Shown here: in pieces, positions 45,035-55,451 of the stretch
How the letters are laid out: every line of letters begins with the position of its first letter
Numbering within the stretch: the first letter of the stretch is position 1
NCBI GenBank assembly: GCA_963709175.1
Contig: CAVPVK010000001.1
Coordinates: 310,001 to 374,000, forward strand
From: JANXQG01 sp963709175
Lineage (GTDB): Bacteria > Planctomycetota > Planctomycetia > Pirellulales > Thermoguttaceae
Direction of reading: 5' to 3'
Length of the DNA: 64,000 nt
Made by a program: the position numbers and the translations under genes
Notes under the pieces: generated by a model
Told to the model about the DNA's origin: nothing
The model's input: the letters and a program-made list of their open reading frames with translations, nothing else
Databases searched by the model: none

Positions 45035-46417
45035 ATGTACGAAACCTGCTTTGACCTTACCGAGCGGCCGTTCGCCTCGATACCGCGAGTCGATCATTAC
45101 TATCCGGCCGCCGTGGTCGATGCCGCCCGCGGTACGCTGACGCGTTGCGTCGAGCGTGGCGAGGGGGCGGCAATGGTCGTCGGCCCGTCGGGGACGGGCA
45201 AGTCGTTGCTCTGCCAGGTCCTGGCCGCCCAATTCCAGCGGGAGTTCCAGGTGGCGCTCCTGGCGAGCACACATCTGGACTCACGACGCTCGCTGCTGCA
45301 AGCGATCCTGTACGAGTTGAACCGGCCGTATCGCGGCATGGATGAGGGCGAGTTGCGGCTGGCACTGATCGATTACATCACACTCAACGACGATTGCAAT
45401 AATGGCATGGTGCTGCTGGTTGACGAGGCCCATCACCTGCCCTTGCGGCTGTTGGACGAAGTTCGCTCGCTCACCAATTTGACCCGCGAACGGCAACCGG
45501 CGGTGCGGTTGGTACTGGCCGGCAGCCATGTGCTGGAAGAGCGATTTGCCAGCCCGAAAATGGAATCGTTCAGCCAGCGGATTTCCGCCCGCTGTTACCT
45601 GGAGGCCTTTCAACGTAACGAGACGCAGGCTTATATCCAGGGCCGCATTTCGGCCTGCGGCGGCAAGGGCGAGGAGATCTTCGCCGCCGAGGCCTGTCAC
45701 ACGGTCCATAAGGCCACCGACGGCGTGCCGCGGCTAATCAACCAGGTCTGCGATCACGTGCTGCTGCTGGCCTATGCGGCGGGCATCCGGCAAATCGAGC
45801 CGGTGCACGTGGAAGAGGCCTGGGCCGACTTGCAGCAATTGCCGTCGCCGTGGAACTCGCCGGTAGCGCCGGCAGCGCCAAGCGGTGACGGCACGATCGA
45901 GTTCGGCGATCTCGACGACTCTTTCGATTTATCGCCCACGGACGACGCTGGCGCTGCGGATGCCGCCGAGGCCTGCGATTCAGCGGTCACCGCGGCGCCC
46001 ACGGTGGGGACCGCCGAGGACGCCGAAGGTTCCCCGCAACTCCAGCATATTCGCCAATTACTTGCCGACGTGCGGGCCGATTTTCAGCCGGTGACCGACG
46101 GTCCGGAAGTTGAAATGGTGTTCGAAACGCCGCATCCGTTCAAGGAGACGTTCGCCGAGGAAGAAGTGATTGCCGACCGTTACACGGCAGCGGTCGCCCC
46201 GCGCGCATTGCGCGAGAAGGCGGAACCGCAGGCGTGCATCGCCGCGGTTGGTGATGAACATGAGGACTTCACGGGCGATCGCGGGGTATGCGAAGTCGCT
46301 GTAGCGGAGCGCGAAGAGCCATGTCCGGCCAAGCCGTTGCCAAAGGTTGCGCGTTTGGCTGTCCCGGCGGCCCGCGAGTTTGGCGGTCTGTTCGCAAGAT
46401 TGCGGCAAGGGTTGTAG
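45035..46417 (+). CDS. ExeA/XrtA-type AAA ATPase
   Basis: The 460-residue protein starts MYETCFDLTERPFASIPRVDHYYPA, typical of ExeA-like secretion ATPases and of ATPases in exopolysaccharide/exosortase loci. Walker A is GPSGTGKSLLC (about 52-62), Walker B MVLLVDEAHH, and there is a sensor-like LVLAGSH. The last 180 residues are low-complexity and acidic. It would power assembly of an export machine. The next gene follows after 2 bases, so the pair is co-translated. An exosortase itself is not in the window. Confidence 0.82.
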   Translation: MYETCFDLTERPFASIPRVDHYYPAAVVDAARGTLTRCVERGEGAAMVVGPSGTGKSLLCQVLAAQFQREFQVALLASTHLDSRRSLLQAILYELNRPYRGMDEGELRLALIDYITLNDDCNNGMVLLVDEAHHLPLRLLDEVRSLTNLTRERQPAVRLVLAGSHVLEERFASPKMESFSQRISARCYLEAFQRNETQAYIQGRISACGGKGEEIFAAEACHTVHKATDGVPRLINQVCDHVLLLAYAAGIRQIEPVHVEEAWADLQQLPSPWNSPVAPAAPSGDGTIEFGDLDDSFDLSPTDDAGAADAAEACDSAVTAAPTVGTAEDAEGSPQLQHIRQLLADVRADFQPVTDGPEVEMVFETPHPFKETFAEEEVIADRYTAAVAPRALREKAEPQACIAAVGDEHEDFTGDRGVCEVAVAEREEPCPAKPLPKVARLAVPAAREFGGLFARLRQGL

Positions 46418-46419
46418 TT

Positions 46420-47265
46420 GTGAACCTGCTGCTGCGAGCCTTGAAGCGGATCGACGCCCGGCAGGTGGGCGTCCCCCCGCCATCGCATGTCGCGGGTGGC
46501 AAGCGGCATCGGGCATCGGTCGCCGTGACAATGGCCTCAAGCGGGGCATCCTCTGCCACGGCGGGAACCGAGTGGATCGATGTTCCGCCGTCGCTTCCGG
46601 AGGACATTCTTTCGCGTCTGTCGCTGGAAGACTCCGCGCCGTCGGCGCCGATTTCGGCCAGTGCAGCCTGCGAGCGACCTCAATCCGCGGCGATTGACCC
46701 TTACCCGGCAGCCGCCCGACAGATTCTTCGGCGTCTTCCGCTGAGACCATCGCGTGTGTTGCTGTTCACCAGCCCCACCGGCGGCCAGGGCAAGACAACG
46801 ACGCTCGCGCGGCTAGCCCCGCACCTGGCCGAAGAACTGCAAGGCAATCTACTGGTAGTGGATGCCAACGCCCGCAATCCGGATCTAGATTATCGGCGGG
46901 GTGTCGCTTTGGTCAGCCGCTCAGGCCACGTTCTCGCCGATGGGATCGACTGGACCAAGACAGTGCAAACGACGCCGTATGCCGGCGTGAATCTCTTGCC
47001 GGGCGGGAACGCCGCCGAGCCGGGCGGCGTTCTCCGCCAGCTTCGCGAGTTGGCCGGCCAATACGACTTGGTGGCGGTTGACGCCCCGTCTCTCGAACAT
47101 CGCCAGGCGGTGGCGCTTGCCGAGGTTTGCGACGCCGCCTGTCTGGTCGTCCGCATGGGCGAGATCAGCCCCCGGATTTTGGGCGAGGCCGCCCGCATTC
47201 TGCGCTCCAGCGGCTGCCAATTGTTGGGTTGTGTGGCTATTGACGCCGGACCGCAGGGCTCGTAG
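46420..47265 (+). CDS. CpsD/CapB-like P-loop ATPase (no Tyr-rich tail)
   Basis: Starting with GTG 46420, two bases after the preceding stop, the protein has 281 residues. An N-terminal Ser/Ala linker is followed by a P-loop, SPTGGQGKTTT (about residue 122), Walker A'-like LLVVDANARNPDLD and YDLVAVDAPS. These fit tyrosine autokinase/exopolysaccharide chain-length ATPases. The C-terminal Tyr cluster used for autophosphorylation is absent. It probably partners with a Wzc/GumC-type inner-membrane protein not seen here. The coupled upstream ATPase, and the kinase downstream, support a polysaccharide export operon under sigma-54. Confidence 0.8.
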   Translation: MNLLLRALKRIDARQVGVPPPSHVAGGKRHRASVAVTMASSGASSATAGTEWIDVPPSLPEDILSRLSLEDSAPSAPISASAACERPQSAAIDPYPAAARQILRRLPLRPSRVLLFTSPTGGQGKTTTLARLAPHLAEELQGNLLVVDANARNPDLDYRRGVALVSRSGHVLADGIDWTKTVQTTPYAGVNLLPGGNAAEPGGVLRQLRELAGQYDLVAVDAPSLEHRQAVALAEVCDAACLVVRMGEISPRILGEAARILRSSGCQLLGCVAIDAGPQGS

Positions 47266-47327
47266 AACGGAATGCGCGCCTAGTCCGCAGTCTGGTCACA
47301 ACCTACCGGCTCCGCCACGTTTCCAAC

Positions 47328-48263
47328 ATGCCTGCACGCCGCTCGTTGAGATTGCCGATCATCCTGGCGATCGTGATGATCGTGATCCTGGTCGTGATCA
47401 CGGTCGGCTGGGTCCTGCTGACCGTCTTTGGCGCTCTGAATGACGATCGTATGCGCGTAGTCTACTGGGCCCTGCTTTCGATCGGCACGACCTTCATCGG
47501 CGTGCTGCTGGCGGGAACGATCATCTACCTGGTGCTCACCATCAAGACCATCAATCTCAACCGGCGGCAATCGAACTTCATTGACAGCGTGACGCACGAG
47601 TTGAAATCGCCCATCGCCTCGATGAAGCTTTACCTGCAAACGCTCGGCCGCCGCCAGGTCGACGAGACGGAGCGGGCCCGCTTCTACCGCTGCATGCTCG
47701 ACGACCTCGACCGTCTCGACGGCTTGATCAACCAGTTGCTGGACGCAGGCCGGCTGGAGGAAGGACGGATAGACGCCGACCGCGAGGACGTCCATCTCGA
47801 TCTTTTGCTCCGCGACTGTGCCAGCACGGTCGGCTTGCACTACCGCATCGCGCCGGAGGTCTTCCAGTTCGAGCTGCAGCCGTGCACGATCCGGGCATGG
47901 CGGATCGATCTGGATATTCTCTTTCGCAACCTGATCGACAATGCCGTGAAATACGCCGGCAGCGAGCCGCGGGTGGGTATCCATTTGCGGCGGACCGCGG
48001 ACGGCCGCGCCATTGTCCGCGTCAGCGACAACGGCCGCGGCATACCGACCCGTTTCCGCCGCCAGATATTCCGCCGCTTTGAGCGCCTGGGTATGGAACT
48101 GGAGCGCGAGCGGCCCGGCACGGGGCTGGGTCTCTACATCGTCCGCAATATTGCCCGGCGGCTCAAGGCGCGCATCCGCGTTCGCGACAGCGAACTTGGC
48201 CCCGGCACGGTTTTTGAAGTGCAGATGCCCGGCGCGGTCGAACGCAAGGAAGAAGAGGCGTAG
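47328..48263 (+). CDS. Membrane sensor histidine kinase
   Basis: The 311-residue kinase has two N-terminal membrane segments (about 10-35 and 45-70), then a dimerisation domain with SVTHELKSPIASMK (phospho-His), NLIDNAVKYA (N box), DNGRGIP (G1) and GTGLGLYIV (G2). It has no recognisable extracellular sensor domain, the loop between the membrane segments being short. A response regulator is not adjacent, although a single-domain receiver lies 5.9 kb upstream. It is in the same direction as the ATPase pair, 62 bases downstream. Confidence 0.93.
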   Translation: MPARRSLRLPIILAIVMIVILVVITVGWVLLTVFGALNDDRMRVVYWALLSIGTTFIGVLLAGTIIYLVLTIKTINLNRRQSNFIDSVTHELKSPIASMKLYLQTLGRRQVDETERARFYRCMLDDLDRLDGLINQLLDAGRLEEGRIDADREDVHLDLLLRDCASTVGLHYRIAPEVFQFELQPCTIRAWRIDLDILFRNLIDNAVKYAGSEPRVGIHLRRTADGRAIVRVSDNGRGIPTRFRRQIFRRFERLGMELERERPGTGLGLYIVRNIARRLKARIRVRDSELGPGTVFEVQMPGAVERKEEEA

Positions 48264-48317
48264 GATGGTGGAGTGATTTGCGGCCGCGAGCGAGTGCGAA
48301 ATATTTTCGCCAGCCCC

Positions 48318-48346
48318 TTGCAAAGAATTGCAAAGCGCTTTATAAC
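48318..48346 (+). promoter_or_regulatory. Probable sigma-70 promoter of the oxidoreductase gene
   Basis: TTGCAA (48318-48323), a 17-base spacer and TATAAC (48341-48346), 50 bases upstream of the ATG at 48397. Confidence 0.45.
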
Positions 48347-48396
48347 GCTTCGTAGCATTTGACGCACTACATCTTGGGCACCCTGGGGAGAGCATA

Positions 48397-49578
48397 ATGT
48401 CAAAGCTCAACGTGGCGCTTATCGGCCAAGGTTTTATGGGCCGGACCCATTCCAACGCCTGGGGGCAGGTCAATCGCTTCTTTAAGCCGCCGATGCAGGC
48501 CGCAATGCACACCGTCTTCGGCCAGGCGGAGGAAAATCCCCAGGCCTTCGCCGAGAATTGGGGCTGGCAGCGGTGGACCACCGACTGGCAGAAACTCGTC
48601 TGTCTGCCGGAGATCGGTTTGGTAGACGTGGTCACGCCGAATTACATGCACGCCCCGCCCGCCAAGGCGGCCATCGCTGCCGGCAAGGCATGTTCCTGCG
48701 AGAAGCCCATTGCCGGCTCGCTGGCCGACGCCCGCGAGATGGTCGAGGCCGCGCGGAAGGCCAACGTCAAGACCTTTGTCTGGTTCAACTATCGCCGCGT
48801 TCCTGCCGTGGGGTTGGCCCATCGGCTGACCAAGGAAGGGCGGCTGGGCGAGCTCCGCCACGTGCGGGCCTGCTACCTGCAGGATTGGGCCGGCGAATCG
48901 GTGCCCCTGCTCTGGCGTTTCGAGAAAAGTCTGGCCGGTTCCGGCGCCCACGGTGACCTCAACGCCCATATCATCGACATGGCCCGCTTTGTTACCGGCC
49001 AGGAAATCACCTGCGTTTGCGGGGCGATCGCCGAGACGTTCATCAAGGAGCGCACGCTGCCCAGTGGCGTCTCGACCGGCGGCATCGCCGCCGGCCGCGC
49101 CGGCGCGAGCGGCAAAGGCCCTGTGACGGTGGACGATACGGTGCTGTTCCTCGCCCGCTTCTCTGGCGGCGCAGTCGGTAGTTTCGAGGCTGCACGACAG
49201 GCCACCGGTAACCAGAATCGCAACACGCTGGAAATCAACGGTACGAAGGGTTCGATCAAGTTCGACTTCGAGCGGATGAACGAGCTTCAGTACTACGATG
49301 CCACGCTGCCCCGCGAGGTGCAAGGTTGGACGACGATCATGTGCACCCACGGCGGCGACCATCCATACGTGGCCAACTGGTGGCCCGACGCCCACCTCAT
49401 CGGTTATGAGCACGGCTTTGTCAATCAGGCTTATGACATACTCCGCGTCCTGGCTGGCCAAGAGCCGACCCTGCCGATCCCCGATTTCAACGATGCCTAC
49501 CAGACCCAACGGGTCTTGGAGGCGGCCATGATTGCCGCCACGGAAGGGCATCCAGTCCAACTCGATCAAGTCAAGTAA
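48397..49578 (+). CDS. Gfo/Idh/MocA-family oxidoreductase
   Basis: The 393-residue protein has the Rossmann start LNVALIGQGFMGRTHSNAW, then CEKPIAGSLADAREMVEAARKAN (the family EKP motif), YRRVPA, and the substrate-side GSGAHGDLNAHIIDMARFVTG with the conserved Asp/His region. No signal peptide is visible. Such enzymes oxidise or epimerise sugars and inositols with NAD(P). GGGGAGAGC upstream of the ATG is a good ribosome site. The gene has its own promoter and a perfect terminator, so it is monocistronic. The substrate is unknown. Confidence 0.9.
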   Translation: MSKLNVALIGQGFMGRTHSNAWGQVNRFFKPPMQAAMHTVFGQAEENPQAFAENWGWQRWTTDWQKLVCLPEIGLVDVVTPNYMHAPPAKAAIAAGKACSCEKPIAGSLADAREMVEAARKANVKTFVWFNYRRVPAVGLAHRLTKEGRLGELRHVRACYLQDWAGESVPLLWRFEKSLAGSGAHGDLNAHIIDMARFVTGQEITCVCGAIAETFIKERTLPSGVSTGGIAAGRAGASGKGPVTVDDTVLFLARFSGGAVGSFEAARQATGNQNRNTLEINGTKGSIKFDFERMNELQYYDATLPREVQGWTTIMCTHGGDHPYVANWWPDAHLIGYEHGFVNQAYDILRVLAGQEPTLPIPDFNDAYQTQRVLEAAMIAATEGHPVQLDQVK

Positions 49579-49670
49579 CGGTTGGTAGTAGTTTAGTAGG
49601 CACCTGTGTTTCACGATTGCGGGTTGCAAGCGTCCCCCTTGTGGCCCGCAGCATGCTCGTTGCGCAACGA

Positions 49671-49716
49671 GGACCCCACGCGCAGAAGGATTCTGCGCGT
49701 GGGGTCCCTTTTTTGA
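49671..49716 (+). terminator. Intrinsic terminator of the oxidoreductase gene
   Basis: A perfect 17-bp stem (49671-49687 with 49691-49707), built from GGACCCCACGCGCAGAA and its complement with loop GGA, is followed by CCTTTTTTG. It is the strongest terminator in the window. Confidence 0.9.
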
Positions 49717-49718
49717 GC

Positions 49719-49769
49719 ACGTCAGCCTTTCCAGGCTGACTGTCAGACTGGAAAGTCTGACGTACGTAA
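49719..49769. repeat. REP-like palindrome pair, copy 3
   Basis: GTCAGCC/GGCTGAC with loop TTTCCA (49721-49740) is followed at once by a second hairpin GTCAGACT/AGTCTGAC with loop GGAA (49742-49761). The first shares its core with the elements at 33012 and 41441. Confidence 0.7.
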
Positions 49770-50031
49770 GGTCCTATTTCTTGCTTAGCCATAACCGCTT
49801 CTCTGCGCCTCTTGTGCGTGATAGGCAAGCTGTGCATTTCGCGTAAATTCATGCCGTGTTCAGTCGTCCGATTATCCGATGATTAAAATGCGGTAGCAGG
49901 GCGTGACTTGGCTCTGCCCGCGTGCCGCGTAGGATTATCCATGCGGGTTTCCGCTCGCTCCACACCATTCTTACCCAAGCCTCGCATTCTCCCGCATTTT
50001 TTGGGTCCAGCAGATATCGGAATAAAAAATC

Positions 50032-50352
50032 ATGAAGAAAGTGCTCATTCGTTTTTTGGTGGTGCTTTTTGCCGTCTTGGTCGTGGGCGGGGCAGGTCTC
50101 GCTTATTGGCTGCTGAGTTCCCAGGACCGGGGGATGAGTGCCGATGGCCGCATGGTGCCACCGGCTTCGGTCCGCAACGCGCCTGAGGCCCCGCAGTTTG
50201 ACGCCTCTAAGACCGCAGTTCCCGCGACCGCGGCCCAAAAGCCGCCCGAATACCAACTTCCCACCGAATTCAAGCTTCCCACCAACTTGGATATTTCCAC
50301 GCCTCCGGTTCCTGCAAGCATTAGTGCGCCCGCCGCCAGACAAAAGAGTTGA
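50032..50352 (+). CDS. Small protein with one membrane anchor
   Basis: The 106-residue protein has one N-terminal membrane segment (VLIRFLVVLFAVLVVGGAGLAYWLL), possibly an uncleaved anchor, and a Pro/Ala/Ser-rich tail. No known domain is seen. It lies upstream of an ABC exporter that lacks an adaptor (MacA-like) gene, but it is far too short and lacks coiled coils, so I cannot call it the adaptor. The spacing (about 220 bases) does not clearly place it in that operon. Confidence 0.6.
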   Translation: MKKVLIRFLVVLFAVLVVGGAGLAYWLLSSQDRGMSADGRMVPPASVRNAPEAPQFDASKTAVPATAAQKPPEYQLPTEFKLPTNLDISTPPVPASISAPAARQKS

Positions 50353-50576
50353 CGGGCCGGATTGAGGCCCTGCGACAAATGGGAGGCGACCTCAGTACAG
50401 GCCGCCTGGCTTGCCTGGCTGATCGGGCGTTGGCGTTTCCAGCGTCGTTTTATGCGTTTCCTAGCGGTTAAACGCCTGGACCCTCCTCCGGAAAAACGAT
50501 ATAGTAAGTACTGCGTTACGCCTTATTTTCCTGGCAATGGACGAATCGGCCGCCACTTTGACGACAGGCAGCATCG

Positions 50577-51720
50577 ATGCGATTTACCACTTTTATCTTC
50601 CGAAACGTCCTGCGGCGGCGGATTCGCTCCACGCTCACCATGACCGGCATGGCGGTGGCGGTGACTTTTGTGGTCGTCTTGGTGGGACTGGCCAATGGCC
50701 TCAGCAAGTCGATGCTGAAACTCTACGTCGATCGCGGGGTTTCGTTGATTGTCACCAATAAGGGCTCTGTCAACCCGCTCAGCGGCGAGGTGCCCGCAAG
50801 GGTGGCCAAGGAAATCGAAAAGCTTGACAACGTGGCGGCGACCTGTGCCGGGCTAGTCGATTTCCAGGCGGTCGAAGATTTCGGCCAGGAACCGGTAGGC
50901 GTCCAGGGGTGGCCGGCGGGCAACTACATGTTCCGCGAGTTGAAGATCATCGACGGCAAGGGTCTGTCGGATCGGGATCCCGGCAGCAAGGAGGTTATTG
51001 TTGGCACGACTTTGGCCTCGGTGAAGTCGTTGAAAGTCGGGCAGACACTCACCCTTTCCGACAAGAAGTTTCACATTGTAGGCATATTTGATAGTGCCGA
51101 AGATCTGGAAAATGGAATGATCGTGATGCTCTTGGACGATGCCCAAGACGTTCTTGGCAAGCATGATAAGATGACCGGATGCACGGTAAAGGTCAAGGAC
51201 ACGAGCGAGGCGGCTATCGACGCCGTTCGCGCCGAAATCGAGGGCCCGCTTGCCGATCGTTGCCTCCTTCACGGCATGCTCCGTGCCAAGCCGCCAGGCG
51301 AGTTTGTGAAGCAGAACAGCCAGGTCCGATTGCTTACGGGGTTTGCCTGGCTGGTTTCGATCGTCACGCTTTTCATCAGTGGCATCTTGGTCTTGAACAC
51401 GATGTTCATGGCGGTCTTCGAGCGGACTCGCGAAATCGGGATTCTCCGCGCGATCGGTTGGCGACCGTCGCGCGTCTTGCGGATGATCCTCATGGAATCG
51501 ATTCTCTTGAGCATTGGCGGGGGAATCGTGGGCACAGTTTGTGGGCTGGGACTCATTAAGCTCGCAGGTTACGTGCCGACGGTCAGCGGCGTTGTTCAAC
51601 AGGCCATTAGCGCCGATATCGTCGTTGAGGGCTTTGCCATCGCCATAATTGTGGGGTTGATCGGCGCCGCCTATCCCGCTTATCGAGGTTCACGTCTGCT
51701 GCCCACGGAGGCCCTTCGCC

Positions 51721-51728
<8 letters not shown>
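50577..51728 (+). CDS. MacB/FtsX-type ABC transporter permease
   Basis: The 383-residue protein has the four-helix FtsX/MacB layout: one segment near residue 20 (STLTMTGMAVAVTFVVVLVGLANGL), a large periplasmic domain and three segments near the end, with ERTREIGILRAIGWRPSRVLRMILMESILL as the coupling loop. It forms the membrane part of an exporter of lipoproteins, peptides or toxins. Its final TAA overlaps the ATPase start (ATGAGTAA), so they are coupled. No MacA-like adaptor is seen. Confidence 0.88.
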
Positions 51729-52572
<844 letters not shown>

Positions 52573-52580
52573 ACCATTGG

Positions 52581-54463
52581 ATGAATCTTTCCCTGGAGTT
52601 GCTTGCCGCGGCCAATCGGGCGGAGGAGCCGAATGCTTGGCTCGCCGCGGCCCTTCCGGCAATTGCCGCGGAAATGGCCGCGGCATACGCCGCACTGGCC
52701 GCCGCCGACGGCGGACGATGGAACGTCGTTGCTGAGTCCGGAGCCAGTCGTTCCCCGCCCGTTGAGCTACTGGCGGACGCTCTCGATCGCGAGACCCCGC
52801 AAGCCCGCGGGAACTGGGTTGCCGCCCCACTGGCCCCGCGCGGAGGCGCCGCGGAGGCCCTGCTGCTGTGTTGGGCGGCCGCCTCGCCGTCCGACGCACT
52901 GACAAGGCTGGCTCTGATTGCCCCCATCGTCCGCGATTCGCTCGCGTCGGTGCGCCTCCGCGACCGCCAGGTGCAGCGGGTCCGTCGGCTGGAGACCGTC
53001 TTGGAGATTGCCAGCCAGTGGAATCAGACCGCGCGAGATCGAACCGCTCCTGCTGCATATGGCCGAGGCGGCTACCCACTTGCTGAAGGCCGATCGGGCG
53101 AGTATCTTTCTCTGGGACCGCACGGGCCGCTGTCTTATTGGCCGGCCGGCCTTGGGGGTTAAGGACAATGAGCTCCGCCTGCCCGACGACCGCGGCGTCG
53201 TCGGCCGCGTCGTGCAATCCGGTCAACCGGCGCGGGTTGATTGCGCCGTCGAACCAGATGCCGTCGATCGCGAGGTCGATACCCAGCTTCATTATCGCAC
53301 TCGCACGCTCTTGTGCGTTCCACTGCAAACACGGTCGGGCGAGCGGTTGGGGGCCTTCGAGGTCATCAACAAGCTCTCGGGCACGTTCACGGAAGACGAC
53401 CAGAATGCCCTTACGGAGTTGGCCGCCCACGCTGCCGTGGCCTTGGAGAACGTCCAGGACCGTCAGCGGCTTCTGGCGGCCAACCGCCAGATCGCCGACC
53501 AGGCTGCCCAGGGTGTGCAACTGATCGGCCAGTGCCCGGCGATCGAGTCGCTGCGCTCGATCATCCGCCGCGTCGCTGAGACCGATTTGGCCGTGCTGAT
53601 TTGCGGCGAGAACGGGACGGGCAAGGAGGTCGTGGCCCAGTCGATCCATTATCTCAGTGGTCGTCGAGGTCAGCCGCTGGTGGCCCTGAACTGCGCCGCC
53701 ATCCCCGACACCCTGGCGGAAAGCGAGATCTTTCGGACACGAGAAGGGGGCCTTTACCGACGCCCGCGAATCGCGGCCGGGCAAGTTCGAACTGGCCTCT
53801 GGCGGCACGCTCTTCCTCGACGAAATCGGCGACTTGAGCCTCAACTGCCAGGCCAAGCTGTTGCGGGTGCTGGAAGAGAAGGTACTGGTGCGGGTGGGCG
53901 GCACGGCGACGATTGCCACCGACGCCCGCGTCCTGGCCGCCACGAACCAGAAGCTGGCGGAGATGGTTCCCCAGAAGCGGTTTCGCGAAGACTTGTACTT
54001 CCGCCTGAACGTGGTGACGCTCGATCTGCCGCCCTTGCGGCAGCGCGGTGGCGACATCCTCCTGCTGGCCGAGCATTTCCTGGGCGACTTCTGCCGCCGG
54101 GCACGGCGGAAGCGGCCCGAAATCTCCGCTGCCGCCCGCCAGCGGTTGACCGAGCATCCCTGGCCGGGCAATGTTCGCGAATTGCGGAACTTGATGGAGC
54201 GGCTGGCGTATCTCGCCAGTGGCGATCGCGTGGAGGCTGAGGACCTGGCATTCATTCTTTCCCCCCGCCCGCAGGCGGCCGCCCTCGAGGACTTGGGTCG
54301 CGACTTGTCCGACGCCACAGCCCGCTTCCAGACCGACTACATCCGCCGCACGATCGAGCAGCAGGCGGGCAATATGAGCCGAGCAGCCGAACGGCTTGGG
54401 CTGCATCGATCGAATCTGTATCGCAAGATGCGCCAGCTTGGGATGGAGACGCCGGAGGCGTAG
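52581..54463 (+). CDS. Sigma-54-dependent regulator (GAF, AAA+, Fis), two frameshifts
   Basis: Three frames give one protein of about 627 residues. An N-terminal region (1-140) is joined near 53030 to a GAF domain (EIEPLLLHMAEAATHLLKADRASIFLWDRTG...VINKLSGTFTEDD). The AAA+ domain follows: GENGTGKEVVA (Walker A), then near 53731 an extra T in a T-run breaks ESE-LFGHEKGAFTDARES, whose GAFTDA loop contacts sigma-54. Next come GGTLFLDEIGDLS (Walker B) and FREDLYFRLNVV. The end is a Fis HTH (NMSRAAERLGLHRSNLYRKMRQLGM). It switches on RpoN promoters, and two good ones are in this window. It lies in the ABC exporter operon. Confidence 0.88.
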
Positions 54464-54531
54464 GATGGAGCGCACGGAAAATGTATGCGGCACCCTCCGT
54501 GTGCCGTATCTAAGGACCATCGCTACGGTGC

Positions 54532-55302
54532 TCACCGCCCGCGGATCCGAAATGCCACCGGATCTAATTCCGGCACGATGGTGAAGCGATCGATCTGCGC
54601 GGCGGCCAGAATATCGTCGCCGAGACCCAACGCGGCTAGATTGCGGCCGCCGAGCGTATTGTAGAGGGCCTCGGCCAGCCGCTCCGGCTCGAGGATTTCT
54701 GCGCCTAGGGCCATCGGCAAGGGGAATCTATTTAGCCAGGTCTCCTGGGCGGTTATTGCCTGGGCATTAAGCAGGTACCCCAGGCCGTCGCCGCGCTGCA
54801 GGCGATCGACCACCAGGCCAGCCAACAGACTGTCGTCGTCGCTCAGTCGCCCGTCGGTGCCCGAGCAGATAATATGGATCACCTGGCGTCCGACGAGTCG
54901 TTCGCACAAAGCCGTCACGTTGACGAAGGCCCCCAGCAGTATCTGTGAAGCAAGGTGGGCGTGGGCCATCGCCCGAGTGCCATTGGTCGTGGTGATGACG
55001 AGCGTTTTGTCTTGCAGCCGGTCGGCCGTGTAGCCTTCAGGAGAATTGCCCAAATCGAATCCTTGCACCGCCAATCCGCCCCGCTCTCCCCCGAGCACGA
55101 CCTGGTCGGCGGGGAAACTCTGAACAATCTTGCGAGCGTCGTCCACTTCCAAGCAGGGGATCACTTCTCGAGCCCCGGCAGCCAGGGCATGTACGATCGT
55201 GGTCGTCGAGCGGAGCACGTCGATCACTACGGCGGTACCGCCCAGTAGTTCCTCAGGTTCGACCAATTTTGGCAGGAAATAAACGTTCAGCAATCCGGGC
55301 AT
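54532..55302 (-). CDS. comB: ComB family 2-phosphosulfolactate phosphatase-like protein
   Basis: The 256-residue protein has the ComB fold marks: VVIDVLRSTTTIVHALAAGA near the start, VLGGERGGLAVQGFDLGNSP, TTTNGTRAM, LLGAFVNVTAL and CSGTDGRLSDDDSLLAGLVVDRL. In archaea the enzyme works in coenzyme M synthesis; in bacteria its substrate is uncertain, because coenzyme M is not made by most of them. The gene ends 68 bases from the regulator gene, convergently, and lies opposite ubiD. Start at 55302; short AT-rich repeats lie upstream. Confidence 0.9.
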   Translation of the reverse strand: MPGLLNVYFLPKLVEPEELLGGTAVVIDVLRSTTTIVHALAAGAREVIPCLEVDDARKIVQSFPADQVVLGGERGGLAVQGFDLGNSPEGYTADRLQDKTLVITTTNGTRAMAHAHLASQILLGAFVNVTALCERLVGRQVIHIICSGTDGRLSDDDSLLAGLVVDRLQRGDGLGYLLNAQAITAQETWLNRFPLPMALGAEILEPERLAEALYNTLGGRNLAALGLGDDILAAAQIDRFTIVPELDPVAFRIRGR

Positions 55303-55451
55303 AATGGAAGACGTAGATTTCGAATTCTGAATCTCAGATTTCAGATATTTCAGAAATCAAATCTCAAAGATCCTCCCCGTAAGGGATGGGCAATCGGCGC
55401 CGGCAACAATACTCAACTCTACTCCATGGATCCGATGATATAATAATTTCC

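Larger units (their letters stand above)
49579..50031. other. Intergenic region after the oxidoreductase gene
   Basis: About 450 bases hold the terminator and the palindrome pair listed separately. Nothing gene-like is evident in 49770-50031. Confidence 0.5.
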
